Below, piece after piece: positions 28,299-37,114 of a stretch of 64,000 nucleotides of DNA. The stretch lies in assembly GCF_910593785.1 (NCBI RefSeq), contig NZ_CAJVAP010000003.1:9522-73521 (forward strand), written 5' to 3'. The notes under the pieces were generated by a model. That model saw only the letters and a list, made by a program, of their open reading frames with translations. It had not been told where the DNA came from and did not search any database. Position 1 is the stretch's first letter. Each line of letters starts with the position of its first letter. The stretch comes from Leucobacter soli (lineage in GTDB: Bacteria; Actinomycetota; Actinomycetes; Actinomycetales; Microbacteriaceae). Position numbers and translations under genes: made by a program.

Positions 28299-29777
28299 GT
28301 GGCAGAGACAGAGTCGTCGACGACTGCGAAGTCGGCGCAACGGGGGCAGGGGGAGCCGTCCGGCGCACTCGACCGCTACTTCGAGATCAGCAAGCGCGGC
28401 TCGACGTTCGGCCGCGAGGTGCGCGGCGGCATCGTGACCTTCGTCACGATGGCCTACATCGTGATCCTCAACCCGATCATCCTCACGACGACGACCGACG
28501 TCGCGGGCACCCGACTCGAGTTCGGCCAGGTGGGAGCCGTGACGGCCCTGACCGCGGGCGTGATGACGATCCTCTTCGGCATCGTGAGCCGTCTGCCCTT
28601 CGCCTTCGCGGCCGGCCTCGGCATCAATGCGTTCCTGGCCTTCACCGTCGTCGGCCAGGTCACCTGGCCCGAGGCGATGGCGCTCGTCATGATCAACGGC
28701 GCACTCATCGTGCTGCTCGCCGCCACCGGCCTGCGCCGCATGATCTTCGACGCGGTTCCGATGGAGCTCAAGATCGCCATCACGGTGGGCATCGGCCTCT
28801 TCATCGCCTTCATCGGGTTCGTGAACGCGGGCTTCGTCACCTCCAGCGCCTCTCCGCCGGTCGGACTCGGCGTCTTCGGGTCGGTCGCCACAGTGCCGAC
28901 GCTGCTGTTCATCGTGACCCTGGTGATCACCGGCATCCTCGTGGCGCGCAAGGTCAGAGGCGGCCTGCTGATCGGTCTCGTGACCGGCACGGTGCTCGCC
29001 GTCGTCGTCGAGGCGATCTGGCACCTCGGCGCGCGCGGGACCGACGAGGCCGGCAACGTCGTGAACCCCGGCGGTTGGGGCCTCACCGTCCCCGAGCTCA
29101 CCGGGAACCCGTTCCAGGTCCCCGATCTGAGCCTGGTGGGCGCGGTCAGCTTCGACTTCGGCAAGGTCGCCGTCATCGCGGTCGTCATGCTCGTGTTCAG
29201 CCTGCTCTTCATGAACTTCTTCGACGCCATGGGCACGTTCACCGGGCTTTCGCGTGAGGCCGAGCTGGCCGATGAGAAGGGCAACTTCCCCCGGCTCAAG
29301 TCCGCGCTGGTCGTCGAGGGCGTCGGGGCGCTCGCCGGCGGCTTCACCTCCTCCTCTTCGAACACGGTGTTCATCGAGTCGGGATCGGGCATCGGCGAAG
29401 GCGCGCGGACGGGCTTCGCGAACCTCGTCACCGGCGTGCTGTTCCTGCTCGCGATGTTCCTCACGCCGATCGCGGAGATCGTGCCTACCGAGGTCGCGGC
29501 GGCGGCGCTGGTCGTGGTGGGGGCGATGATGATGACCCAGATCAAGTCCATCGACCTCGCCCGCTTCGACGTCGCGCTGCCCGTCTTCCTGACGGTCACC
29601 GTGATGCCCTTCACCTATTCGATCGCCAACGGCATCGGCGCCGGCTTCATCTCGTGGGTGCTGATCCGCACCTTCTCGGGCAAGGGGCGCGACGTGCACT
29701 GGCTGCTGTGGACGGTCGCCGCCGGCTTCGTGATCTACTTCGCCAGGGGACCGATCGAGATGCTCCTCGGCGCGTAG
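28299..29777 (+). CDS. NCS2 family purine permease (adenine/guanine/hypoxanthine type)
   Basis: A 492-residue proton symporter of the AzgA-like NCS2 group with 12-14 membrane helices. Supporting motifs are FVTMAYIVILNPIIL at the first helix, GLGINAFLAF, NFFDAMGTFTGLSREAEL near residue 310 and TSSSSNTVFIESGSGIGEG near 350. It imports purine bases for salvage. GTG 28299 has GGAG at the right distance. GTG 28260 lies seven bases after TAGGTT and could be a leaderless start adding 13 basic residues. It is convergent with the molybdenum-cofactor genes. Confidence 0.88.
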   Translation: MAETESSTTAKSAQRGQGEPSGALDRYFEISKRGSTFGREVRGGIVTFVTMAYIVILNPIILTTTTDVAGTRLEFGQVGAVTALTAGVMTILFGIVSRLPFAFAAGLGINAFLAFTVVGQVTWPEAMALVMINGALIVLLAATGLRRMIFDAVPMELKIAITVGIGLFIAFIGFVNAGFVTSSASPPVGLGVFGSVATVPTLLFIVTLVITGILVARKVRGGLLIGLVTGTVLAVVVEAIWHLGARGTDEAGNVVNPGGWGLTVPELTGNPFQVPDLSLVGAVSFDFGKVAVIAVVMLVFSLLFMNFFDAMGTFTGLSREAELADEKGNFPRLKSALVVEGVGALAGGFTSSSSNTVFIESGSGIGEGARTGFANLVTGVLFLLAMFLTPIAEIVPTEVAAAALVVVGAMMMTQIKSIDLARFDVALPVFLTVTVMPFTYSIANGIGAGFISWVLIRTFSGKGRDVHWLLWTVAAGFVIYFARGPIEMLLGA

Positions 29778-29786
29778 CGCGCACGA

Positions 29787-30290
29787 TCAGCCATCGGAAG
29801 GCGCTCCGTGCTCACCGCGCGGGGCGCCTTCCCGTTGCCCGAGCAGGTGCTCGAGCAGCGGATCGAGGATCGCCAGGCCGTCGTTCACCCCGCCGGGCGA
29901 GCCCGGCAGCGTCATGACGAAGGTGCCGCCGGCGAAGCCGGCCACGCCGCGGGTGAGCAGTGCGCTCGGCAGGGTCGCCGCGCCGCGCCGGCGAAGCTCT
30001 TCGATGAGGCCGGGCAGCTGCTGCTCGAGCAGCGGCGCGATGACCTCGGGGGTGCGGTCGTCGGGGGAGACCCCGGTGCCCCCGGTGACGAGGATCACGG
30101 CCGGCCGCTCGGCGAGCATGGCGCGCACGGCGTCGCCGACCGGGGCACCGTCGGCGACGACGGTCTGCGCCGGGGCGGCGAAACCGCGTTCGAGGAGCCA
30201 GGCGCGGATGATGGGCCCCGTGGTGTCGGGCCGCTCGCCGGCGGCGGCCCGCGTCGAGGCGACTACCACGCGCGCATCGCGCCCGGTCAT
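29787..30290 (-). CDS. MogA/MoaB-type molybdopterin adenylyltransferase
   Basis: A 167-residue protein with the MoCF-binding fold: [16 protein letters not shown] near the start, [16 protein letters not shown] near residue 75 and [13 protein letters not shown] near 135. MogA/MoaB adenylylates molybdopterin before MoeA inserts molybdate. ATG 30290 overlaps the moaC stop (ATGA), so I reject longer upstream starts. It is the last gene of the minus-strand molybdenum operon. Confidence 0.88.
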   Translation of the reverse strand: MTGRDARVVVASTRAAAGERPDTTGPIIRAWLLERGFAAPAQTVVADGAPVGDAVRAMLAERPAVILVTGGTGVSPDDRTPEVIAPLLEQQLPGLIEELRRRGAATLPSALLTRGVAGFAGGTFVMTLPGSPGGVNDGLAILDPLLEHLLGQREGAPRGEHGAPSDG

Positions 30291-30781
30291 TCGAGCTGCC
30301 AATCGCCGCTCTTGCCGCCCGACTTCGCGAGTACGCGCACCCCGCTGATCACGGCGTGACGGTCGACGGCCTTGATCATGTCGTAGAGGGTGAGCGCGGC
30401 GACGCTCGCCGCGGTGAGCGCCTCCATCTCGACGCCGGTCACCCCGCGGACCGAGGCGGTCGAGACGATGCGCACGCGGTCCCCCCGGGCCTCGAAGTCG
30501 ACGGAGAGTTTGGTGAGCGGAAGGGGGTGGCAGAGGGGGATCAGCTCCCACGTGCGCTTCGCCGCCATGATGCCGGCGATGCGCGCCGTGCCGAGGGCTT
30601 CGCCCTTGGGGAGGTCACCGGCCATGAGGCGATCGACCACGTCGGCGCGGGTCTCGAGGGTGGCCTCGGCCCGCGCGGTACGGGAGGTGACGGCCTTCTC
30701 GGTGACGTCGACCATGTGCGCACTGCCGTCCGCTCGCAGGTGGGTGAGGTCGGGCGCGGTGGTGGGGTGCGTGTCAGTCAT
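30287..30781 (-). CDS. moaC: Cyclic pyranopterin monophosphate synthase MoaC
   Basis: A 164-residue enzyme of the first stage of molybdenum-cofactor synthesis, acting with MoaA. Family motifs are [18 protein letters not shown] near residue 23, [18 protein letters not shown] near 75 and [14 protein letters not shown] followed by LYDMIKAVD near 120, which holds the catalytic Asp and Lys. It overlaps moeA by eight bases upstream and mogA by four downstream. No moaA is in the window. Confidence 0.95.
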   Translation of the reverse strand: MTDTHPTTAPDLTHLRADGSAHMVDVTEKAVTSRTARAEATLETRADVVDRLMAGDLPKGEALGTARIAGIMAAKRTWELIPLCHPLPLTKLSVDFEARGDRVRIVSTASVRGVTGVEMEALTAASVAALTLYDMIKAVDRHAVISGVRVLAKSGGKSGDWQLE

Positions 30782-32039
30782 CGATCCTCCAGATCTCGAT
30801 CGGGGCTCCGGCGGGGAGGTGATCCACCCCTACCGGGAGATGCGCCAGTACTTCGGCGGACGCGAGATCCGCGAGCAGGTGGGAACTCGGCGGAGTCACA
30901 TGCACGCGCCCGGCCTCATCGACGCGCCCGCGCCTCAGCTGGTGCTTCTGCGGCGGCGAGTCGACCGCGTGGGCGAGCGGCAGGTGCTCGGAGGGGCGCA
31001 GTGCCGGCCGGCCGGCGTGCGCGCGGAGCAGGGGGAGCAGGAAGAGTTCGGCCGAGAGGGCGGAGCTGACCGGGTTCCCGGGGAAGCACAGCGCGGGCAG
31101 GCTGCCTCCGCCGGGGAGGGCGAGGCCGCCGCAGCCCTGCGGGCCGCCCGGCTGCAGGGCGAGTCCGGTGAACTCCGCGCCGAGACCGGCGAGCGCTTCT
31201 CGCACGACCTCGTAGGCCCCGGCGCTGATGCCGCCCGAGGTCACGAGGACGTCGGCGGTGGAGCCCTCTTCTACCACGAGCCGTCGCAGCGCGTCGGGCG
31301 AGTCCGAGACTCTGCAGACCTCGACGTCGGCGCCGGCTCCGCGCAGCGCGCTCGCGAGCAGCGGCGTGTTCGCGTCGTAGATGCGCCCCGGGGCGAGCGG
31401 CTCGCCGGGGGCGGAGACCTCGTCGCCGGTCGAGACGAGCAGGATCCGCGGCTTCGGCCGCACGGGCACGCTGCGCACGCCGGCGTTCGCGAGGAGGCCG
31501 ATGCGAGAGGGCGTGAGACGCACTCCGGCATCGAGCAGGATCGCCCCGGCCGGCAGGTCGGATCCGGCCGTGCGCACGAACTCCGCCGGCGCGGGCGCCG
31601 CGACGAAGCGCACCGATCCCTGCGGCGCCGGGTCGCCGGCGCGCCGGAGCTCGCCGAAGCGCGGCGGGTCGGCGAGCTCGATCGGGATCACCGCGTCCGC
31701 GCCGATGGGTATGGCCGCGCCCGTCATCACCGGAGCGGCGGTGCCGGGTTCGTGCTCGATCGGAGGATCGCCGGCCGCGGTGGTGCGGCCGAGCCGGAGC
31801 TCGAGGGCTCCCTCGATGGGGGGCGGCGGGAAGTCGGCGAGCCGCACCGCGTAGCCGTCCATCTGCGAGTTGTCGAACGGCGGCAGGGGGATCTCGGAGA
31901 CGAGGCTCGTCGCCGTCGCCCGGCCGGCGAGCGCGGGGTCGTCGATGGGCAGGTGCTCGGCCGGAGCGGCGGCGAGTCGCGCGAAGACGGGGTCGAGCAG
32001 CGCGTGCACCACGCGCGTGTGCTCGGCGACGGTGCGCAC
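30774..32039 (-). CDS. moeA: Molybdopterin molybdenumtransferase MoeA (first copy)
   Basis: A 421-residue enzyme inserting molybdate into adenylylated molybdopterin. It shows [14 protein letters not shown] near residue 55, [25 protein letters not shown] in the MoCF-binding domain and [14 protein letters not shown], then [15 protein letters not shown] near 340. The start is GTG 32039, two bases after the moaD stop. A second moeA lies at 38078; the two sequences differ clearly, so this is not a recent duplication. Confidence 0.93.
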   Translation of the reverse strand: MRTVAEHTRVVHALLDPVFARLAAAPAEHLPIDDPALAGRATATSLVSEIPLPPFDNSQMDGYAVRLADFPPPPIEGALELRLGRTTAAGDPPIEHEPGTAAPVMTGAAIPIGADAVIPIELADPPRFGELRRAGDPAPQGSVRFVAAPAPAEFVRTAGSDLPAGAILLDAGVRLTPSRIGLLANAGVRSVPVRPKPRILLVSTGDEVSAPGEPLAPGRIYDANTPLLASALRGAGADVEVCRVSDSPDALRRLVVEEGSTADVLVTSGGISAGAYEVVREALAGLGAEFTGLALQPGGPQGCGGLALPGGGSLPALCFPGNPVSSALSAELFLLPLLRAHAGRPALRPSEHLPLAHAVDSPPQKHQLRRGRVDEAGRVHVTPPSSHLLADLASAEVLAHLPVGVDHLPAGAPIEIWRIDD

Positions 32040-32041
32040 GA

Positions 32042-32287
32042 TCAGCCGCCCGCGAAGGCGGGGAGCACGTCGACCCGCGTCCCCGCGATCTCGCCCCCGT
32101 CGCGCCGCACGGTGCCGTCGACGAGGAACGAGCCGGTGCGGAGCACCCGCCGCATCTCCTCGCCGTAGGCGTCGGCCAGTTCGCCGCGCAGCGCGTCGAG
32201 CGTCGCCTCGGCGAGCTCGCGCTCCTCCTCCTCGCGGCCGGCAGCCTCCGCGGCCGCGGCGAAGTATCTGACGGTGATGCGGGACAT
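32042..32287 (-). CDS. MoaD/ThiS-family sulfur carrier
   Basis: An 81-residue beta-grasp protein ending in Gly-Gly (VDVLPAFAGG), the terminus that is adenylylated and thiocarboxylated to carry sulfur for molybdopterin synthase. The neighbours favour MoaD over ThiS. ATG 32287 is preceded by TACGAT exactly six bases away (32299-32294 on the minus strand), so it may head its own leaderless transcript inside the operon. MoaE is not present here. Confidence 0.85.
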   Translation of the reverse strand: MSRITVRYFAAAAEAAGREEEERELAEATLDALRGELADAYGEEMRRVLRTGSFLVDGTVRRDGGEIAGTRVDVLPAFAGG

Positions 32288-32346
32288 ACCGCCATCGTAC
32301 CCCGCCCGTCCGCCCGTTCCCCGCCCGTTCCCGGTGCGGCCCCGGG

Positions 32347-33156
32347 TCAGTTCGCGGTGCGCCCGCGCAGCGCGACGAGCACGGCGATCGAGACGACGAT
32401 CAGGATCAGGGAGAGCGTGAGCGCCGTGTCCTGGGTAACACCGGCACCGTTGAACGCCGTGTAGATCGCGAGCGGCACGGTGCGCGTCGTCCCGGCGGCG
32501 TTGCCGGCGAACAGCGCGGTCGCGCCGAACTCGCCGAGCGCGCGAGTGAAGCAGAGGATGGTGCCGGCGGCGAGACCCGGCGCGACCATCGGGAGCGTGA
32601 CGAGGAAGAGGGCGCTCGTCGGCTTCGCTCCGAGCGTCGCCGCGGCCTCCTCGTACGCGGGGTCGAGGCCCCGCAGCGCGCCCTCGACCGAGATCACGAG
32701 GAAGGGGAGCGCGACGAAGGTCTGGGCGATCACCACCGCGACAGTCGTGAAGGGGATCCGGATGCCCAGCTCGGAGAGCGCGTCGCCGAGCACGCCGCCC
32801 CGGCCGAGCAGCGAGAGCAGCGCGAGGCCGCCGACGAGCGGGGGCAGGACGAGCGGCAGGGTGACGACCGCGCGCAGGAGCGCGGCGGTCGTCCCCGTGG
32901 TCCGCGAGATGACGATCGAGAGCGGGACGCCGAGAACGAGGCAGATCCCGGTGGAGATCAATGCCGTGACCACGGAGAGACCGAGGGTGCTCGCCGTCTC
33001 GGGCGCGGCGAGCGTGCGGGGCAGCGCCGCCCAGTCCATGCGCGAGAGCAGCGCGAGCAGCGGAAGCACCAGCACCGCCCCGCCGATGACGGCGGGGACG
33101 ATGATGGTGCCCGGAACCCCCCGGTGGATCGGGCGGGTGCCACCCGACCCGGTCAC
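32347..33156 (-). CDS. modB: Molybdate ABC transporter permease ModB
   Basis: A 269-residue inner-membrane permease with six predicted helices and the EAA loop EEAAATLGAKPTSALF near residue 165, which docks the ATPase. Its start overlaps the modA stop by four bases. The expected ATPase gene modC is missing: the next gene is moaD, about 60 bases on. Either modC lies elsewhere or a shared ATPase is used. Confidence 0.92.
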   Translation of the reverse strand: MTGSGGTRPIHRGVPGTIIVPAVIGGAVLVLPLLALLSRMDWAALPRTLAAPETASTLGLSVVTALISTGICLVLGVPLSIVISRTTGTTAALLRAVVTLPLVLPPLVGGLALLSLLGRGGVLGDALSELGIRIPFTTVAVVIAQTFVALPFLVISVEGALRGLDPAYEEAAATLGAKPTSALFLVTLPMVAPGLAAGTILCFTRALGEFGATALFAGNAAGTTRTVPLAIYTAFNGAGVTQDTALTLSLILIVVSIAVLVALRGRTAN

Positions 33157-33980
33157 GCCGGGCCGAAGCCGAGCTGCTCGAAGAGCGACTGCGCCTCGTC
33201 GGAGAGCATGAAGTCGGCGAACGCCTGGGCGGCATCCGGCGACCCGGATCCGGCGAGCGGGGCGATCACATAGCTGCCCGCGGCCTCGATCGAGCCCTCG
33301 ATCTCGATGCCCTCGACGGCGCCGTCGGAGCGCAGCACGTCGGAGCGGTAGATCAGCCCGGCGTCGGCCTCGTCGTTGCTCACCTTGGTGAGCACGGCCG
33401 TCACGTTCTGCTCCTCGCTGACGGGCTCGAGTGCGACGTCGTCGCGCTCGAGGAGCTGCTGCGAGGCGGCGCCGCAGGGCACCTCGGGCGCGCAGACGAC
33501 CACGATCGGCAACTCGCCGTCGGGGCCGGGCTTCACGAGGTCGGCCAGCGTCTCGATGCCCAGCGGGTTGCCCGGGGCCACGGCGATCTGGAGGCTGCTC
33601 GTCGCGAAGATCACGGGATCGGAGGCCAGCAGGCCCTCCTCGGCGACCTTGTCCATATTGTTCTCATCGGCCGAGGCGAAGACGTCGACGGGCGCGCCGC
33701 CGATGATCTGCGTCGCCAGGGTGGACGATCCATCGAAGGTGAGGCCCTCGAAGGTCACTCCGGGATGCAGCTCCTGGAACGCGGCGGTGAGCTGCTCGAA
33801 CGCCGGCTGCAGCGAGGCCGCGGCCGAGACGGTGAGCGTGCCCGTGAGCTCGCTCGCCGGGGCCGGCTCCGCGTCTCCGCCCGTCGACGCGTCCGGCGCG
33901 CTCGCGCAGCCGGCCAGCAGCGCCAGAGCGAACCCCGCAGCGGCGAGGCCCCGGATCGTGCGGGTCGTCGTGGTGTTCAT
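33153..33980 (-). CDS. modA: Molybdate-binding lipoprotein ModA
   Basis: A 275-residue extracytoplasmic binding protein. The signal peptide ends in the lipobox LLAGC (Cys near residue 25), so it is membrane-tethered. The mature part has the ModA pattern: TVSAAASLQPAFEQL, GSSTLATQIIGGAPVDVFAS near residue 105 and NDEADAGLIYRSDVL near 210. An AGGAGG ribosome site precedes ATG. It is coupled to modB. Confidence 0.93.
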   Translation of the reverse strand: MNTTTTRTIRGLAAAGFALALLAGCASAPDASTGGDAEPAPASELTGTLTVSAAASLQPAFEQLTAAFQELHPGVTFEGLTFDGSSTLATQIIGGAPVDVFASADENNMDKVAEEGLLASDPVIFATSSLQIAVAPGNPLGIETLADLVKPGPDGELPIVVVCAPEVPCGAASQQLLERDDVALEPVSEEQNVTAVLTKVSNDEADAGLIYRSDVLRSDGAVEGIEIEGSIEAAGSYVIAPLAGSGSPDAAQAFADFMLSDEAQSLFEQLGFGPA

Positions 33981-34041
33981 GCGTCCTCCTGGTGTGGGCC
34001 GGCGCTGATCGGATGGCCACCGGCGGGTTCGGCTGCGGTGA

Positions 34042-34437
34042 TCAGCGAGCAGTCTCGATGATCACCGTGGTGGCTTTGACGATGGCGGTCGCCCGCGAAC
34101 CGATCTCGATCCCGAGCTCGTCCAAGGCCTCCGCGGTCATCAGCGAGACGACGCGATTCGGGCCGCACTGCAGCTCGACCTGCGCGACGATGCCCGAGCG
34201 CTCGACGGCGGTGACGATCCCGGTGAACCGGTTGCGCGCGCTCCGTCGCACCGGCTCGTCGTCGTCCCGCGGCGGCGCGAGTTCGAGCGTGCGCTGGGCG
34301 AGGGAGGCGCCGGATACGACCTGCCGCCCGCTTTCGTCGATGCTCGCCTCGAGTAGACCATCGGTAGCCCACCGACGGATCGTGTCGTCGCTCACGCCGA
34401 TCAGGCGCGCCGCTTCGCTGATCCGGAAATACGTCAT
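34042..34437 (-). CDS. HTH plus TOBE (Mop) molybdate-responsive regulator
   Basis: A 131-residue protein. Residues 1-45 form an excisionase/MerR-like helix-turn-helix (RISEAARLIGVSDDTIRRWA). Residues ~65-131 are one TOBE/Mop oxyanion domain (ARNRFTGIVTAVERSG, then KATTVIIETAR). It resembles a minimal ModE-like sensor that binds molybdate and DNA. It lies 61 bases upstream of modA on the same strand, so it probably regulates the operon. TAAGCT lies seven bases before ATG 34437, consistent with a leaderless transcript. Confidence 0.8.
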   Translation of the reverse strand: MTYFRISEAARLIGVSDDTIRRWATDGLLEASIDESGRQVVSGASLAQRTLELAPPRDDDEPVRRSARNRFTGIVTAVERSGIVAQVELQCGPNRVVSLMTAEALDELGIEIGSRATAIVKATTVIIETAR

Positions 34438-34553
34438 GAAGCCCAGCTTACATCCGTGCCTGCGTGTGTCTGACCGGATTCTCGACGCATATGCGCACGC
34501 CTGAAGAGTTGCGAATCGCCGCGTGCCCCCGCCGCTGCCCGCGCCTCGCCTCA

Positions 34554-34582
34554 TTGACTTCCCCGATGGCCCGGGTTACCGT
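34554..34582 (+). promoter_or_regulatory. Promoter of the amide-channel operon
   Basis: TTGACT (34554-34559) and TACCGT (34577-34582) are 17 bases apart, the best sigma-70-type pair in the window. Transcription would begin near 34589, giving a leader of about 95 bases. Confidence 0.6.
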
Positions 34583-34624
34583 CGGGGTATCGGCGGCACT
34601 CGGCAAATGCCCCGGCGGATCAGG

Positions 34625-34645
34625 ACCGAAGCATTTCGGTGCTTC
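34625..34645 (+). promoter_or_regulatory. Two mutually exclusive small hairpins in the amiS leader
   Basis: ACCGAA-GCAT-TTCGGT (34625-34640) and GAAGCA-TTTCGG-TGCTTC (34628-34645) share bases, so only one can form at a time. They lie between the promoter and the AGAGGAG ribosome site. A switch is possible but unproven. Confidence 0.35.
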
Positions 34646-34683
34646 CTTCCTCTTCACGCAGTGCTGCGAGAGGAGATGCTGAC

Positions 34684-35316
34684 ATGGGCAGCGTGGGATT
34701 GCTGTACGTCGGAGCCGTTCTGTTCATCAACGGCCTCATGCTGATCGACGTCGTGCCGGGGAGATCCGCGGCCGCGATGAACCTCTTCGTCGGGGGAATG
34801 CAGGTGATCTTCCCGACCATCATCATCATGCAGTCGGGCGGGGACCCGGCGGTGGTCCTCGGGGCCTCCGGCCTGTACCTGTTCGGTTTCACCTACCTGT
34901 ACGTCGCCTGGAACATCCTGACCGGTGCGAGCGGGGAGGGGCTCGGATGGTTCTCCCTCTTCGTCGCCGGCTGCGCGGTCGTCTACGGGATCCTGCAGTT
35001 CACCCTGTTCGACGACCCGGTGTTCGGCGTGATCTGGTTCTCGTGGGCCGTGCTCTGGTTCCTGTTCTTCCTGGTGCTCGGGCTGGGCAAGGAGCAGCTG
35101 ACGCGCCGAACGGGCTGGTTCACGCTGCTGCTCGGCATCTTCACCGGCGCGATTCCCGCACTGCTGCTGCTCAGCGACGGCTACGCGACCGGGGCGACCG
35201 AGGGCATCATCGCTGCGGTGCTCGGGGCGGTGCTTCTGGCGATCTCGTGGGTGCTCGGCCGGCCGGTCGAGCGAGCGGCGCCGGCGCACGTCACGGACCC
35301 AGCGATACCCCACTGA
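34684..35316 (+). CDS. AmiS/UreI family amide or urea channel
   Basis: A 210-residue membrane protein with about seven hydrophobic helices. It has the AmiS/UreI opening GLLYVGAVLFINGLMLI and, near residue 75, GLYLFGFTYLYVAWN. Family members are channels passing short amides or urea into the cell. An AGAGGAG ribosome site precedes ATG 34684. It begins an operon with a FmdB zinc-ribbon gene and a formamidase gene, so short-chain amides, especially formamide, are the likely cargo. Confidence 0.85.
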   Translation: MGSVGLLYVGAVLFINGLMLIDVVPGRSAAAMNLFVGGMQVIFPTIIIMQSGGDPAVVLGASGLYLFGFTYLYVAWNILTGASGEGLGWFSLFVAGCAVVYGILQFTLFDDPVFGVIWFSWAVLWFLFFLVLGLGKEQLTRRTGWFTLLLGIFTGAIPALLLLSDGYATGATEGIIAAVLGAVLLAISWVLGRPVERAAPAHVTDPAIPH

Positions 35317-35367
35317 TCTTCCACTGCGAGCAGTCGTCGCGCGGTGGTGACGAAAGGAGCGGCCCGG

Positions 35368-35658
35368 ATGCCGAGTTACAGCTACCGATGCGTCGAGGGC
35401 TGCCGCTTCGAGGCGATCTACCCGATGGCAGAGGTGCCGCAGGAGACGGAATGCCGCGACTGCGGGGCGGTCGCCCGCCGCGCCATCACGGCGCCCCACC
35501 TCTCGGTGGCGGACAGCTCGGCGTTCCGCCTCATGGACGGGGCGGCGCGGAGCGCCCATGAGCCGGAGGTGGTGACGAGTCTGCCCTCGGCGGCCGGCCC
35601 CGCACGCCGTCGATCGGTCACGCACAACCCGCTGCACGCGAAGCTGCCGCGCTCCTAG
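35368..35658 (+). CDS. FmdB-type zinc-ribbon protein
   Basis: A 96-residue protein opening MPSYSYRCVEGCRFEAIYPM, with CVEGC (C-x3-C) and CRDC (C-x2-C) near residue 34 forming the putative zinc ribbon of the FmdB family. FmdB was first described as a putative regulator beside formamidase genes, the context found here. The C-terminal half is low-complexity. ATG 35368 is chosen for the AAAGGAG site upstream. Confidence 0.78.
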   Translation: MPSYSYRCVEGCRFEAIYPMAEVPQETECRDCGAVARRAITAPHLSVADSSAFRLMDGAARSAHEPEVVTSLPSAAGPARRRSVTHNPLHAKLPRS

Positions 35659-35728
35659 CGCGGCGGCAGGAAGTCCGGCGGCGATGCCGCCGCCGCAACA
35701 ACAAGGAGAAGAAGGAAGGTCGAGGGCG

Positions 35729-36982
35729 ATGCCCGAACACATATTCAAACTGGATTCCAATAAGAAGTTCGTCGACCAGGAGAAACTCGGTCACAACCGC
35801 TGGCACCCGGAGATCCCGCCGGTCGCGACGGTGAAGCCCGGCGACAGCTTCCGGGTCGATTGCCGTGAATGGTTCGACGGCGCGATCAAGAACGACGACT
35901 CGGCGCAGGACATCCTCGACGCCCCCCTGCTCACGGTGCATACGCTCAGCGGACCCTTCGCCGTCGAAGGGGCGAAGCCGGGCGACCTGCTGATCGTCGA
36001 CATCCTCGACGTCGGCCCGATCCCGCAGGAGGACTCCGGGCCGCTCGCCGGCCAGGGCTGGGGATACACCGGCATCTTCGCGACTCGGAACGGCGGCGGC
36101 TTCCTGACCGAGCAGTTCCCGGACGCCTACAAGGCGGTCTGGGACTTCAACGGGCAGACGGCGACATCGCGGCACGTTCCCGGAGTTTCCTTCACCGGCC
36201 TGATCCATCCGGGCCTCATGGGCACCGCGCCTTCGGCGGAGCTGCTCGCGACCTGGAACGCACGTGAGGGCGCACTCATCGCGACGGACCCTGATCGGGT
36301 TCCGCCGCTCGCTCTGCCGCCCGAGGCCGAGCACGCCGTGCTCGGAGGACTGGACCGCGGAGAATGGGCGAGGGTCGGATCCGAAGCCGCGCGAACCGCT
36401 CCGCCGCGCGAGAACGGCGGCAACCAGGACATCAAGAACCTGAGCAAGGGGACGCGGATCTTCTACCCGGTGTTCGTCGACGGGGCGAACCTCTCGGTGG
36501 GCGACCTGCACTTCTCCCAGGGCGACGGTGAGATCACCTTCTGCGGTGCGATCGAGATGGGCGGGTTCATCGACCTGCGCGTCGACCTCATCAAGGGCGG
36601 GATGGACACCTACGGCGTCTCGGAGAACGCGATCTTCATGCCGGGCAACGTCGATCCGCAGTTCAGCGAGTGGCTGGCCTTCTCGGGGACCTCGGTGACC
36701 CTCGACGGCGAGCAGAAGTACCTCGACTCGCACCTGTCGTACCAGCGCGCGTGCCTGCACGCGATCGACTACCTCACGAAGTTCGGCTACAGCCCCGAGC
36801 AGGCCTACCTGCTGCTGGGAGCGGTGCCGATCGAGGGCCGTCTCTCCGGTGTGGTCGACATCCCGAACTCGTGCTCGACGGTCTACATCCCGACCTCGAT
36901 CTTCGACTTCGACGTGCGGCCTTCGGCGTCGGGTCCCGTGCAGATCGACCCGGGGATCGGCGCACCGCGCGCGGCGGCGTGA
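35729..36982 (+). CDS. fmdA: Formamidase (acetamidase/formamidase family)
   Basis: A 417-residue cytoplasmic amidohydrolase that splits formamide to formate and ammonia. Family features are the HNRWHPEIPP opening, VDCREWFDGAIKNDDSAQDI near residue 50, SGPFAVEGAKPGDLLIVDIL near 75, FTGLIHPGLMGTAPS near 155 and FSQGDGEITFCGAIEM near 262. GAAGGAAGG precedes ATG 35729. It ends the amide channel-zinc ribbon-formamidase operon. The product formate links it to the fdhD gene next door. Confidence 0.9.
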   Translation: MPEHIFKLDSNKKFVDQEKLGHNRWHPEIPPVATVKPGDSFRVDCREWFDGAIKNDDSAQDILDAPLLTVHTLSGPFAVEGAKPGDLLIVDILDVGPIPQEDSGPLAGQGWGYTGIFATRNGGGFLTEQFPDAYKAVWDFNGQTATSRHVPGVSFTGLIHPGLMGTAPSAELLATWNAREGALIATDPDRVPPLALPPEAEHAVLGGLDRGEWARVGSEAARTAPPRENGGNQDIKNLSKGTRIFYPVFVDGANLSVGDLHFSQGDGEITFCGAIEMGGFIDLRVDLIKGGMDTYGVSENAIFMPGNVDPQFSEWLAFSGTSVTLDGEQKYLDSHLSYQRACLHAIDYLTKFGYSPEQAYLLLGAVPIEGRLSGVVDIPNSCSTVYIPTSIFDFDVRPSASGPVQIDPGIGAPRAAA

Positions 36983-37114
36983 CACCGCGTCGCCGCCGGC
37001 CGGTGCCGCGAACCTGCCTCCGGGTTCCGCCTCAGGCGTGACCCGGGGCCGGGTTCACGGCCGCCTCTCCGCAGGGCTGCGGGATCGGTGGGTGCGGAGA
37101 TCGGCGGAGTCGGA

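Noticed and set aside
28065-29699. Long minus-strand frame opposite the purine permease
   Set aside because: Asp/Glu/His/Arg-rich mirror of a hydrophobic membrane protein, a known reverse-frame artefact.
29787-29860. Ten-base inverted repeat near the purine permease and mogA ends as a bidirectional terminator
   Set aside because: The loop is about 19 bases and the repeat lies in mogA coding sequence with no T-run, so support is too weak.
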